From positions 1-64,000 of the forward strand of contig NZ_JAJADR010000006.1 of the NCBI RefSeq assembly GCF_020447265.1: 64,000 bases of DNA, given 5' to 3'. Positions 56,539-64,000 of the stretch are shown piece after piece. This DNA comes from Hymenobacter lucidus (lineage in GTDB: Bacteria; Bacteroidota; Bacteroidia; Cytophagales; Hymenobacteraceae). The notes under the pieces are model-generated. The model made no database searches. It was not told the origin of the DNA and saw only the letters and a list, made by a program, of their open reading frames with translations. A program made the translations under genes and the position numbers. Every line of letters starts with the position of its first letter. The stretch's first letter is position 1.

Positions 56539-59500
56539 ATGATTAATGACGACCAGCCCGCTGCCCAGCCGGCCCTGCTCACCTCTGCCAATCCCGCCCG
56601 GGCCCTTAGCGCGGTGTGGCACCTCACTCCCCCGGATACCACGCCGCCGCAACTGCTGGTGGACTTGCGCTTCGACCACCACCCCTACGAAGGACTCTGC
56701 CAGCTGGTGGCCAATGATGGCCAGCACCTGGTGGCCGTTTTCACCCAGCCTCTCGACCCGGCCTCGGCCAACGACCCGGCCAACTACACCATTACCCAAT
56801 GGAACTCGACGGGGGGACCGGGCCGGGCCGTGAACCTCCCCGTGTTGGCGGTGGCACTGAGTCCCGATCGGCACGCGGTGAAACTGACCGTGGCCGAGCT
56901 GGCTCAGAACCCCCAGAGCAAGGGCCTGCTGCCGACCCCCATTACCCTGACTTTGGGCCTTATTAAAACGGACGATGCCGACCGGCCGCTATTTTTTTCC
57001 GGGGAGGCCAAGCTGCTCTATGCCCCCAATGCACCGGTACCGCCCCTGGCCACCACGCCCGTGGGCACCCGGGCCGCCCTGGCCCTGCAGGAGCTCGGGG
57101 CCCTGCGGCAGCCACTGGCGAAGGGCCGGCGGCTGGCCGTAGCCACCGAACTGCTGGCCCAGCCCCTGTACTGGGAGCCGGCCCAGACCACGGCCCTGCT
57201 GGAAAGCTGGCTGAAGCCCATCGAGCTGTACCTGGCCGAAAGGGCCGCCGGCAAAGCCGTGGTGCCCTTGCCCAACGGTAGCCACACCACGGCTTTGCCC
57301 CTGAAGGAACTGACGATAACCGAGACCCCGCTGGTGGAGCTGGCAGGGCGGCTGGTGCTGGCACCTCCAGCCGATGCCCCGGCCACCCCGGCCCCGGTCG
57401 GCTCCGAGCTCGATATACCTATTCTGCCCGCCGATATGCCGGATGAGCGTCTGGCAGCCCTGGGCCAGCAGCTGGAGCAGCTCCTCTACCGGCCGGGCAA
57501 GCACGAAATCAGGGTGGCCGTGAGCCCCGCGAAGACCGAGGGCGCCCGGACGCTGTGGGGTGTGCGGACCGAAGCCGGCAAGTGCCTGGGCTACGAGCTA
57601 ACCGAGCCACGCAAGCCGGTGGTTCTCGTACCGACACCTTTTGCTACGCCACTGCAATCGGCCACCGATGTGCCCCTGTACGCCTTCCAGCCGGCCACCG
57701 GCATCGACTTTACCCGCCCGGCGCAACACATTTCCTTCGAGCAGGTAGACCTGAACGAATGGGAGCGGCTGGTAATTGAGAGCTTCGACCAGCTAACAAC
57801 GCCCGCCAATGAGGCGGCTATCCGGCGGCTGGATGAGCTGGCCGGCACGAAGCAGGGCAATACGCTGCGGGAGAACAAGCTCCGGTGGGCCGCGGTGCTG
57901 AAAAACCGCCTGCGCCCGGTATTCGCGGCGGAGGCGGCCACCGATTCGGCCGCCGCCCGGGAAGTATTCCGGCAGCGGCTGGTAGCCGGGCCGCTTGGGG
58001 CAATGTATTCCACCAAGGTGCTGCAGTTTGCCACCAAGCCGACCCCGCCGCTGCCCTCGGACATGGTGCCCTACGTGCTTGGGGAAGTAAGCCAGGTCGG
58101 GCCGCCAGACCACTCCCTCTCCCTGGCCGCGGTACCGCTGGCGCTGGCACCGGCCGGGCCGCTGCTGGTTTTTGTGGAGTCGCCGGCCGAAGACCAGGGC
58201 GCAGACCGCTACAAGCCCACGTACTTCGATCTGAAGCTGACCTACACGGGTCGCCTGCGGGAACTCCGGCCCAACGGCGGGCAGCCAGCCGAGTACGTGA
58301 CCGAGCTGCGCTTTCTGACGCCGGCCGGGCAGCAATGGGCCAATATCCCGCTCACGTCAGACCTGGCCCTAGGCCACATTCCGGTGCTGCAGCACGATTT
58401 TCGAACCCTCTCGCTGATTTCCCAGGAAGCCCAGCCCGCCCCCGACTCCCTGCTGCGCTGGACCTGCCAGCTCGTGTACCGGCAGGACGCGCACTATCCC
58501 CAGGAGCGCCTCACGTTCAGGGTTGCCTTCAACGAAGCACCTGGAGCACCCCAGCCGGCGACGCCCCAGGTGCCGGCCGGCGTCTTTGCCGGGCTGGCCC
58601 AGTTTCGTAGCGTTTACCCAGACCTAATCCCCAACCTGCTCCCGATGCTGGCCCGCCTCGATGCTACCACCGACAAGCAGACTGCGACAACCGGCGCAGT
58701 GGCCCTGGGAGCCTTCAATGCTATGGTAACCCGCCTGGTGGCCGCCTTGGAGGCTCCGGCTCCCGGCCCCGACGTGGCCCAGCCGGCCCCGACGGGCAAG
58801 GATGTGTACACCTTCGAGCTACGGGAAAGCACTGCCACCATCGACGCGGTGGAGGCGCTGGTTATCCGCATTGGCACGCCTGCGCCGGCCGGGCTTCCTA
58901 CGCCCGTAGTAGCGCTGGAAGGCTATACCACGCAGGTACACGAGCCAGCTCAGGAAGCGGGCGGCACCTGGTACTGCTTCCGGGATGCCGAGGGGCGCGT
59001 GCTATCGGCCGCCGACAGCCACGCGTTGACGCAACGCCTGCTGACCCTGCCCGATCTAAACGTGCTGGCCCACCAGCGCGTGCAGGTGCAGGTAACGGCC
59101 ACCTGTAACGCAGAGCTCGTGCCCGGCCAACCATCTGCCCCGGCCTTTGTGTACACTACGGCGCCCAGTAGCTTCCCGAACGTAACGCCGCGGCCCAGCG
59201 ACCCAGCGGCCGAGCCGCTGGATATTGCCGCCTTGCGGCCCGCCGCCGACCAGACGCATACGCGCCGCACGCTGGCCGGGCATCTACACGAGCTGTTCGA
59301 CCACCTGCTGCCGGCCCAGATGCCCCCGGCCCTGTACCTGCAGCTGCAGTGCGCCTATACCTACGCCATAGCCCCAGGCCTGCCGCCGGCAACGCTACCC
59401 GTGCTGCTGCTGCCCTCCACGCTGCTCCTGATTCCGCCCGCTTCCCCGCCCCCCGCCGCCCCTGACCTTACCCGGCTACTCGACGAAGTGGCGGCTAGTA

Positions 59501-59655
59501 TTGCGGCCTGGTACCAAGGTGCCCGGCCCGACTCCGCCGAGGGCGCTTTCGTCTTTGCGCTGAGCCTGTTCTCCGGCCTGGGCCCGCAGCCGGTGCCCCT
59601 GCTCCAGCTCCCCGAGCTAGTGCTGAAGACAGAGTACGTCACGGATTTTGCCTAA
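56539..59655 (+). CDS. Large cytoplasmic-type protein of unknown function
   Basis: A 1038-residue protein that I do not recognise. It has no signal peptide, membrane helix or sorting tail. Residues about 50-150 resemble a bacterial Ig-like (SbsA/Big) sandwich (LVAVFTQPLDPASANDPANY, VLAVALSPDRHAVKLTVAEL), a fold normally seen outside the cell. Later parts are beta-rich segments divided by Pro/Ala stretches, with helices near 425-500 (EAAIRRLDELAGTKQGNTLR) and 910-940 (HTRRTLAGHLHELFDHLL). It is preceded by a gap with broken coding pieces and followed by a terminator, so it is probably a single-gene unit. Structural protein or export by an unconventional route are guesses. Confidence 0.8.
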   Translation: MINDDQPAAQPALLTSANPARALSAVWHLTPPDTTPPQLLVDLRFDHHPYEGLCQLVANDGQHLVAVFTQPLDPASANDPANYTITQWNSTGGPGRAVNLPVLAVALSPDRHAVKLTVAELAQNPQSKGLLPTPITLTLGLIKTDDADRPLFFSGEAKLLYAPNAPVPPLATTPVGTRAALALQELGALRQPLAKGRRLAVATELLAQPLYWEPAQTTALLESWLKPIELYLAERAAGKAVVPLPNGSHTTALPLKELTITETPLVELAGRLVLAPPADAPATPAPVGSELDIPILPADMPDERLAALGQQLEQLLYRPGKHEIRVAVSPAKTEGARTLWGVRTEAGKCLGYELTEPRKPVVLVPTPFATPLQSATDVPLYAFQPATGIDFTRPAQHISFEQVDLNEWERLVIESFDQLTTPANEAAIRRLDELAGTKQGNTLRENKLRWAAVLKNRLRPVFAAEAATDSAAAREVFRQRLVAGPLGAMYSTKVLQFATKPTPPLPSDMVPYVLGEVSQVGPPDHSLSLAAVPLALAPAGPLLVFVESPAEDQGADRYKPTYFDLKLTYTGRLRELRPNGGQPAEYVTELRFLTPAGQQWANIPLTSDLALGHIPVLQHDFRTLSLISQEAQPAPDSLLRWTCQLVYRQDAHYPQERLTFRVAFNEAPGAPQPATPQVPAGVFAGLAQFRSVYPDLIPNLLPMLARLDATTDKQTATTGAVALGAFNAMVTRLVAALEAPAPGPDVAQPAPTGKDVYTFELRESTATIDAVEALVIRIGTPAPAGLPTPVVALEGYTTQVHEPAQEAGGTWYCFRDAEGRVLSAADSHALTQRLLTLPDLNVLAHQRVQVQVTATCNAELVPGQPSAPAFVYTTAPSSFPNVTPRPSDPAAEPLDIAALRPAADQTHTRRTLAGHLHELFDHLLPAQMPPALYLQLQCAYTYAIAPGLPPATLPVLLLPSTLLLIPPASPPPAAPDLTRLLDEVAASIAAWYQGARPDSAEGAFVFALSLFSGLGPQPVPLLQLPELVLKTEYVTDFA

Positions 59656-59715
59656 TCCCAGCCTGCTCGAAGCTTCTGTGAGGTAGCCGCAGCACTAGGC
59701 GGTTCCCCGAAAAAT

Positions 59716-59754
59716 GACAACCGCCGCTCCGAGCACATCGGGGCGGCGGTTGTC
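59716..59754. terminator. Terminator between convergent genes
   Basis: GACAACCGCCGCTCC (59716-59730) pairs with the mirrored GGGGCGGCGGTTGTC (59740-59754) with one mismatch. The minus strand continues TCATTTTTCG, so it best serves the CotH gene that stops at 59786. Confidence 0.8.
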
Positions 59755-59785
59755 GTTGGTGGCCAGGGCGTGTATTCAGCCTAGT

Positions 59786-61495
59786 TTACCGCAGGAGTAT
59801 CTTCTCGGTTTTGACGGTTTTGTTGGTCAGTACGGTAGCCACATAGAGGCCCTTGGCCAGGTGACGCACGTCGAGGGTAGTACTGCCGCTTTTCAGGCGG
59901 GCTTGCAGCACGATTTTGCCGCTGATATCTCGCAGGATAACTTCCGCCTCAGGTGTGTGCGCTTCCACGGAAAGGAAGTCAGTGGCCGGGTTCGGATATA
60001 GCTGCACGCCAGTAGCAGCGACGGCCGAGGTAGCACTCAGTACCGAGGCGCATTGCTGATGCTGGCCGAAGGCCCCATCGAGGTAGCTAAGCCGGCTTTG
60101 CACCCAGGCGCCTATAAAGGTTAGGTGGGCCTCGTCGAAGGGGAAGCCCGACCAGGTGCTGCCCTCCCGCTCGTACACGTTATTGGTGCGCAGATAGGCA
60201 TGGTTGGCCCGAAACTTTTCTACGATGCGGGGCTGAGTAATAACATTTTTGCGCAGCTCTACCCAGCGCTTGTGTACCAGAGCCCGGAAGCCCGTGGGAG
60301 AGCAATCCTGCAGCAGCCGGTCGTAGAAGCCGTTGCCGAGCAGGTCGGTGGTTACTGTGTCGGGCTGCCCGGCCCAGTTGTTGCCAAATACCCCGTCCAG
60401 GTCCCAGGGCACGTAGAAATAAGGGTCCCCGGTTTTGTATTTGGCAATGTAGATGTTCTTGCCAGTGTTGTCGGCGGCCCGGGTCAGGTTCAGAAACAGG
60501 TAGTAGTCGACGGCACTCGTTATGTCGAAGCGCTTGGCGTAGTCGCGGTAAAACTCCTCGTTGGGGCTGTTCTTGACGAAGCTGACGAAGTTGTAGAGGT
60601 TGGTCCAGTTGATTTCCTCCTCGGGGTGCTTGTACTCAAACCCACCCCAGATGTCGCTCGTGTTGTCGAAAGGCGGCAGGCCGGTAAAGGTCACGGCTCC
60701 GCCCCAGTCGCTCCCCTTGTACAGCTCCCCTTTGATGCCGTTGCTGTACTTTTTGAGCTTAAGCTGCTTGCGGTCTACCCGCTCGGTCAGCGCATACAGG
60801 CCCCGGTACTCCTCATTGACGAATAGCTCGACATAGGTCATGGCAATGCCACTGACGGCATCCGGCTCGGCACTTTTGTAGTACACCTGGTGCATTTCCT
60901 TCCACAGCTCGTTGGCCACTTTGCTGTTCAGGCGCATGGGCTCGTTGTAGAGGGCCTGCAGGTTCCACTTGTTGTCGGTGCGCAGGCCCAGCAGGCTCAG
61001 GTCCCGACTCACGGCCCCGGTGGTATCGTTCCAGAAGCTGAGTTCGAACGACTTCTTGGGAAACGACTGCGAGTACGCCCCGCGAATTTCGACGCCCAGG
61101 TCCGACTGCGTCACGGTGCCGTTGCTTTCACTGAGCGAAAACTGCGCGTAGACGCTCGGGCTATCCACTATGGCGTGCCTGGTGGAAATATGGGCCACCG
61201 GCAGCGCGGTAAAGTAGAGCTTGTAGGGCGTGCCACCCAACTCCACCAGATACGAGACATTGGTTTGCCACACTGCCTGCGGCTGCGGAAAGGTGTAGGT
61301 CTGGTCGAGCCTCAGGTGCGTCTTTGCCCCCGGACTTTCGGTGTTTAGTGCCGCAACGCTTTTATTAATTACAATCAGGTGGTGAGCCTGGTCGATATGA
61401 TAGTAGGCCGGCGCAATTGCAAGGGTGTCGCCAGCCGTTGCCTGCACCGCCGGAAATAGCAAAGTCACAAGTAAACGTGGTAATTTTGAAAGCAT
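59786..61495 (-). CDS. CotH-family protein with T9SS sorting tail
   Basis: A 569-residue secreted protein with a weak signal peptide (LPRLLVTLLFPAVQATAG). The CotH kinase-like part (about 110-450) has the hallmark block EIRGAYSQSFPKKSFELSF, then WNLQALYNEPMRLNSKVANE, and FYVPWDLDGVFGNNW. Known CotH proteins phosphorylate spore-coat proteins or other secreted targets, with an atypical kinase fold. The last 75 residues are a type A sorting domain (VQLYPNPATDFLSVEA to KTEKILLR). So this is a surface-anchored or released protein kinase-like enzyme of unknown target. Confidence 0.9.
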   Translation of the reverse strand: MLSKLPRLLVTLLFPAVQATAGDTLAIAPAYYHIDQAHHLIVINKSVAALNTESPGAKTHLRLDQTYTFPQPQAVWQTNVSYLVELGGTPYKLYFTALPVAHISTRHAIVDSPSVYAQFSLSESNGTVTQSDLGVEIRGAYSQSFPKKSFELSFWNDTTGAVSRDLSLLGLRTDNKWNLQALYNEPMRLNSKVANELWKEMHQVYYKSAEPDAVSGIAMTYVELFVNEEYRGLYALTERVDRKQLKLKKYSNGIKGELYKGSDWGGAVTFTGLPPFDNTSDIWGGFEYKHPEEEINWTNLYNFVSFVKNSPNEEFYRDYAKRFDITSAVDYYLFLNLTRAADNTGKNIYIAKYKTGDPYFYVPWDLDGVFGNNWAGQPDTVTTDLLGNGFYDRLLQDCSPTGFRALVHKRWVELRKNVITQPRIVEKFRANHAYLRTNNVYEREGSTWSGFPFDEAHLTFIGAWVQSRLSYLDGAFGQHQQCASVLSATSAVAATGVQLYPNPATDFLSVEAHTPEAEVILRDISGKIVLQARLKSGSTTLDVRHLAKGLYVATVLTNKTVKTEKILLR

Positions 61496-62014
61496 GAAGG
61501 GACTTTAAGTTTTTGACAACTAATTAAATAGCACGCTAGCACGAGCACGCAAAGCCTACGCTTGCGCACCCCGGTAATTTGTAATCATGCATACAGCTAC
61601 TGCAGCTCCACGCCATTTGCCACTTTTCGGCGACTAGCTAATCCAGCGCAGAGCAAGACTCAGGGCTGAAATCCTGATCTGAGATTCCCAAAACCGGTAT
61701 TCGGTTGCATCCGGCAGCAAAAGAAACGAAGCTCTTATTTCGCCTACATAGGGAAAGCCTATTTTTCGCAAACGGGCTGCGATTTACACACAAAACCCGG
61801 CAAATGATAATTAACGCGCATTATTAGTCAATAACTACTACTCTACAGGCCGTAGATCCAATATTTCCAAAAAGACTAGACGCAAAAAGCCCCGGCCGGC
61901 AGTCCGACCAGGGCTTATCAACTTAAGTACGGGCGACTATAGCAGTGCTCCGGCGACAGGAATACTGCCGGAGTATTGTCTACCGGTATTGTGGCTAGTG
62001 GCGGAGCCCGTTTA
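61496..62014. other. 519-bp AT-rich gap
   Basis: Lower-GC stretch between the CotH start and the bshB1 stop. No gene is seen on either strand. It holds the CotH promoter region (with TAGGCTTTG as a loose -7 box on the minus strand) and the terminator of bshB1 at 61885-61913. Confidence 0.6.
61885..61913 (-). terminator. Terminator downstream of bshB1
   Basis: On the minus strand AAGCCCTGGTCGG and CCGGCCGGGGCTT form an imperfect stem with a 4-base loop, followed by TTTTTG. It lies 100 bases after the bshB1 stop. Confidence 0.65.
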
Positions 62015-62734
62015 TCAAATCAGCGTCGTAATATCCCGCACGCCCACGGGCCTTTCCCGGGTGAAGCCTTCCCCAAACTCGACGCCGATGATGTGGCCGA
62101 ACTCCCGGGCCCGGGCTTCCATAAACTGGCTGAAGACCGGCGTCGATAGGTAGGTAACCGGCTCCTGGCTTTCGGGGTTGAAGAATTGGGTTTTGTAGGC
62201 CTGAATGGACTCCCACTTCTTGGGCCAGAACTCGGAGATGTCGACCACAAAATCGGGGGCAATCTGGCGGTCCTGAATGTAATGGTACACGTTGCGAGGC
62301 CGCCACGGCGCCTGGGGCCGGCCGTCGGCGTCGAAGGTTTCAATCATACGTAGGCCGCTCAGAAAGCAGGCCTCGGAAGCCAGGCTGGCCCCGCGGCCGT
62401 GGTCGGGGTGCCGGTCGTGAATGGCGTTGCAAAGGACCACGTCGGGCTGGTAGCGGCGCAGAGCCGCAATGAGCGGCAGCTGGTGTTCCCGGTCGTTGCG
62501 GAAGAAGCCGTCGGGCAGGCCCAGGTTTTCGCGGGCGCTCAAGCCCAGGATGTGGCTGGCCGCTTCGGCTTCGGCGGCCCGGGTAGCTGGCGTGCCCCGT
62601 GTGCCTAGCTCCCCCCGGGTGAAATCCACGATACCAACTTTCTTGCCCAGCGCGGCGGCGGCCAGCAAGGTGCCGGCAGCCGACATTTCAACGTCATCGG
62701 GGTGGGCGCCAAAGGCCAGGATATCGAGTTTCAT
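62015..62734 (-). CDS. bshB1: Bacillithiol biosynthesis deacetylase BshB1
   Basis: A 239-residue LmbE/PIG-L family zinc deacetylase. It removes the acetyl group from GlcNAc-malate, the second step of bacillithiol synthesis. Zinc ligands are in LAFGAHPDDVEMSAAGTL (His and Asp) and HDRHPDHGRGASLA. DFTRGELGTRGTP, NLGLPDGFF and CFLSGLRMIETFD are blocks of the BshB1 subfamily. ATG at 62734. The other bsh genes are not in the window. A palindromic repeat lies just upstream. Confidence 0.93.
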   Translation of the reverse strand: MKLDILAFGAHPDDVEMSAAGTLLAAAALGKKVGIVDFTRGELGTRGTPATRAAEAEAASHILGLSARENLGLPDGFFRNDREHQLPLIAALRRYQPDVVLCNAIHDRHPDHGRGASLASEACFLSGLRMIETFDADGRPQAPWRPRNVYHYIQDRQIAPDFVVDISEFWPKKWESIQAYKTQFFNPESQEPVTYLSTPVFSQFMEARAREFGHIIGVEFGEGFTRERPVGVRDITTLI

Positions 62735-62774
62735 GCGGGTGGGTGGGTTGATTTTACGGGAGGCAGTCAAAAAA

Positions 62775-62880
62775 CCTGTCATCCTGAGCAGAACGAAGGA
62801 CCTTATCACCGAAGAACAAGTCGTTGTTACGCTTGTCTTGCGAACGTGATAAGATCCTTCGCGCTGCGCAGGATGACAGG
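62775..62880. repeat. Palindromic interspersed element, well-preserved copy
   Basis: Thirty-five-base terminal inverted repeats: left CCTGTCATCCTGAGCAG... (62775-62809) and right ...GCGCAGGATGACAGG (62846-62880), 31 of 35 positions complementary, with a 36-base loop. It sits between two minus-strand genes. It has no coding capacity, so it is a non-autonomous REP- or MITE-like element. The same end sequence marks 49902-50080. Confidence 0.9.
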
Positions 62881-62903
62881 TCGTTAAAGCACAATTACAG
62901 GCT

Positions 62904-64000
62904 CTACTTAATCCGCAGTGTCTTGCCGGGGCGCAGCGTTTTCACGTTGCCGTTCAGGCGCCGCAGCTGGGCCTGCGACACGCCGTACTTCTGGGCAACT
63001 TCCGAAAGCGTGTCGCCGCTGCGGATGCGGTGCGTGACGACCCGACGGGCGGCGGAAGCGGCCGAGGCGCTGCGCTTTTTGGCGGCTGCTTTGGCCTTCA
63101 GGGCCTTGCTGTAGTAGTCAAACAGGGCCGAGGTAATCTGGAAGTTGTCCTTGAGCAGCTTGTAGTCGGGGAAGTCGTACATGCGCTCCGGGTCGATGGG
63201 GTTGCCCTCATAGCGAATTTCGAAGTGCAGGTGGGAGCCGGTGCTGCGGCCCGTGCTGCCCCCGCGCCCGATGAGCTGCCCGGCTTTTACAAAGGTGCCG
63301 GGTGCTACCAGGGCCTTGCTCAAATGGCCGTATACCGTCTCAATGCCGTTGTAGTGGCGCACCAGCAGGTAGTTGCCGTAGCCGCCGCCGTCCCACTTCG
63401 AAATGCGTACCACCCCGTCGAAAGCCGAGCGCACGGAGTCGCCGGTTTCCAGGTCCAGATCCACGCCGTAGTGCCAGCGGTAGCCCCTAAAGCCGAAGTC
63501 GGAAGTGAGGGGCGTGGAGCGCAGGGGCATCTTGGCGAAGCGCTGCTTCTCGGGTTCGATAAGCCGCAGGTTTAGGGTATCCCGGATACGGCGGCCATCG
63601 ACCCGGTAAGGGTTAATGTTGCGCGTATCCCAGATAGCATAATAGCCGGCTACCTTAATCCAGGAGCTGTCAATCAGCACTTCTTCGCTCATTTCCACAA
63701 TCTGCGGCTCGCCCTCGTTCAGCGTGGTCGTATCCTCACTAACGATGGAAAGCTTCTTGGCCGGATTGAAGAAAATAGAGCGGGCCTCGTCCGAGTTATC
63801 GTCGGGCAAATCCTTGGTTTCAATCAGAATCGTAGTATCAGGCCGCACGTACTTAATCTGGGGCGACTTGATGCGGAAGAAGTCTTTCCGCTTGCCGGCC
63901 GAGCCGGCCTTGGCCTTCGGTTGCGGCGCCTTCCGGCGCTGGGCCTGCGCCTGCCCCGTTGCCAGCAGCGCCAGCACCAGCAGCAACGTCCCCAGCCAGT
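62904..64000 (-). CDS. M23 metallopeptidase with LysM, 5' end outside window
   Basis: The frame is open to the right edge; visible N-terminal residues WLGTLLLVLALLATGQAQAQ are the end of a signal peptide. The peptidase domain (about residues 160-270 of the visible part) has RWHYGVDLDLETG, with His and Asp zinc ligands, and GSHLHFEIRYEG, with the catalytic and zinc His pair. A C-terminal LysM (VVTHRIRSGDTLSEVAQKY to GKTLRIK) anchors it to peptidoglycan. Probably an endopeptidase in cell-wall remodelling, or a divisome activator if inactive. Confidence 0.93.
   Translation of the reverse strand, partial: WLGTLLLVLALLATGQAQAQRRKAPQPKAKAGSAGKRKDFFRIKSPQIKYVRPDTTILIETKDLPDDNSDEARSIFFNPAKKLSIVSEDTTTLNEGEPQIVEMSEEVLIDSSWIKVAGYYAIWDTRNINPYRVDGRRIRDTLNLRLIEPEKQRFAKMPLRSTPLTSDFGFRGYRWHYGVDLDLETGDSVRSAFDGVVRISKWDGGGYGNYLLVRHYNGIETVYGHLSKALVAPGTFVKAGQLIGRGGSTGRSTGSHLHFEIRYEGNPIDPERMYDFPDYKLLKDNFQITSALFDYYSKALKAKAAAKKRSASAASAARRVVTHRIRSGDTLSEVAQKYGVSQAQLRRLNGNVKTLRPGKTLRIK

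Noticed and set aside
1..64000. tRNA or rRNA genes
   Set aside because: No acceptor/T-arm pattern or conserved rRNA text was noticed on either strand by eye; a tRNAscan-SE run would be decisive.

Overview
The window looks like chromosome of a GC-rich Cytophagales bacterium (Bacteroidota), most like Hymenobacter. Supporting this are type IX secretion (T9SS) sorting tails, an HU-CCDC81/SPOR protein, a small Hc1-type histone, BshB1 of bacillithiol synthesis, bifunctional HisB and HisIE, SD-poor gene starts and promoters of the form TTTG-N17-18-TAnnTTTG. No rRNA, tRNA, CRISPR array or intact transposon was found. The first and last genes run off the window edges.

Layout. 1-4.4 kb: a partial GNAT-like gene, RNA 2'-phosphotransferase KptA tail-to-tail with a RES/Xre toxin-antitoxin pair, a cupin, an HD hydrolase and a small lipoprotein. 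4.4-8.4 kb: gyrA and a secreted TPR protein. 8.4-10.4 kb: an AT-rich island with several perfect short tandem duplications, a 17-bp inverted repeat and one orphan gene. 10.4-19.2 kb: a LAB_N membrane protein, then the whole histidine operon hisG-D-C-B-H-A-F-IE on the minus strand, headed by a promoter, a 38-codon leader ORF rich in His codons and a terminator-like hairpin just before hisG, that is, a his attenuator. 19.3-28.1 kb: DUF2911 protein, TonB-dependent receptor translationally coupled to rpe, a Zn-ribbon protein, a T9SS-exported subtilase, a lipoprotein and mnmA. 28.4-35.6 kb: TrpF-like orphan barrel, DinB-like protein, trmB, folC and the HU/SPOR-exbB-exbD-tonB operon. 35.7-40.8 kb: a plugless TonB-receptor-like barrel behind a 1071-aa TPR protein.

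40.9-45.1 kb holds a compact clock-like operon: a two-domain KaiC whose catalytic and phosphorylation positions fall on the same residue numbers as cyanobacterial KaiC, two different KaiB proteins and a PAS histidine kinase, with no kaiA. Then come holA, tyrS (TTG start), the histone-like protein, an alpha-oxoamine synthase and accC. From 51.7 kb the genes are mostly small secreted or unknown proteins, a second histidine kinase, a 1038-aa protein of unknown function with no export signal, a CotH-family T9SS substrate, bshB1 and a truncated M23/LysM peptidase.

Two kinds of repeat sit between genes. One is a palindromic element with ends like TGTCATCCTGAG (49.9 and 62.8 kb). The other is a set of at least six inverted repeats, each built from its own short G/T-rich word and placed against gene starts or stops, including inside the toxin-antitoxin, his and exb operons.
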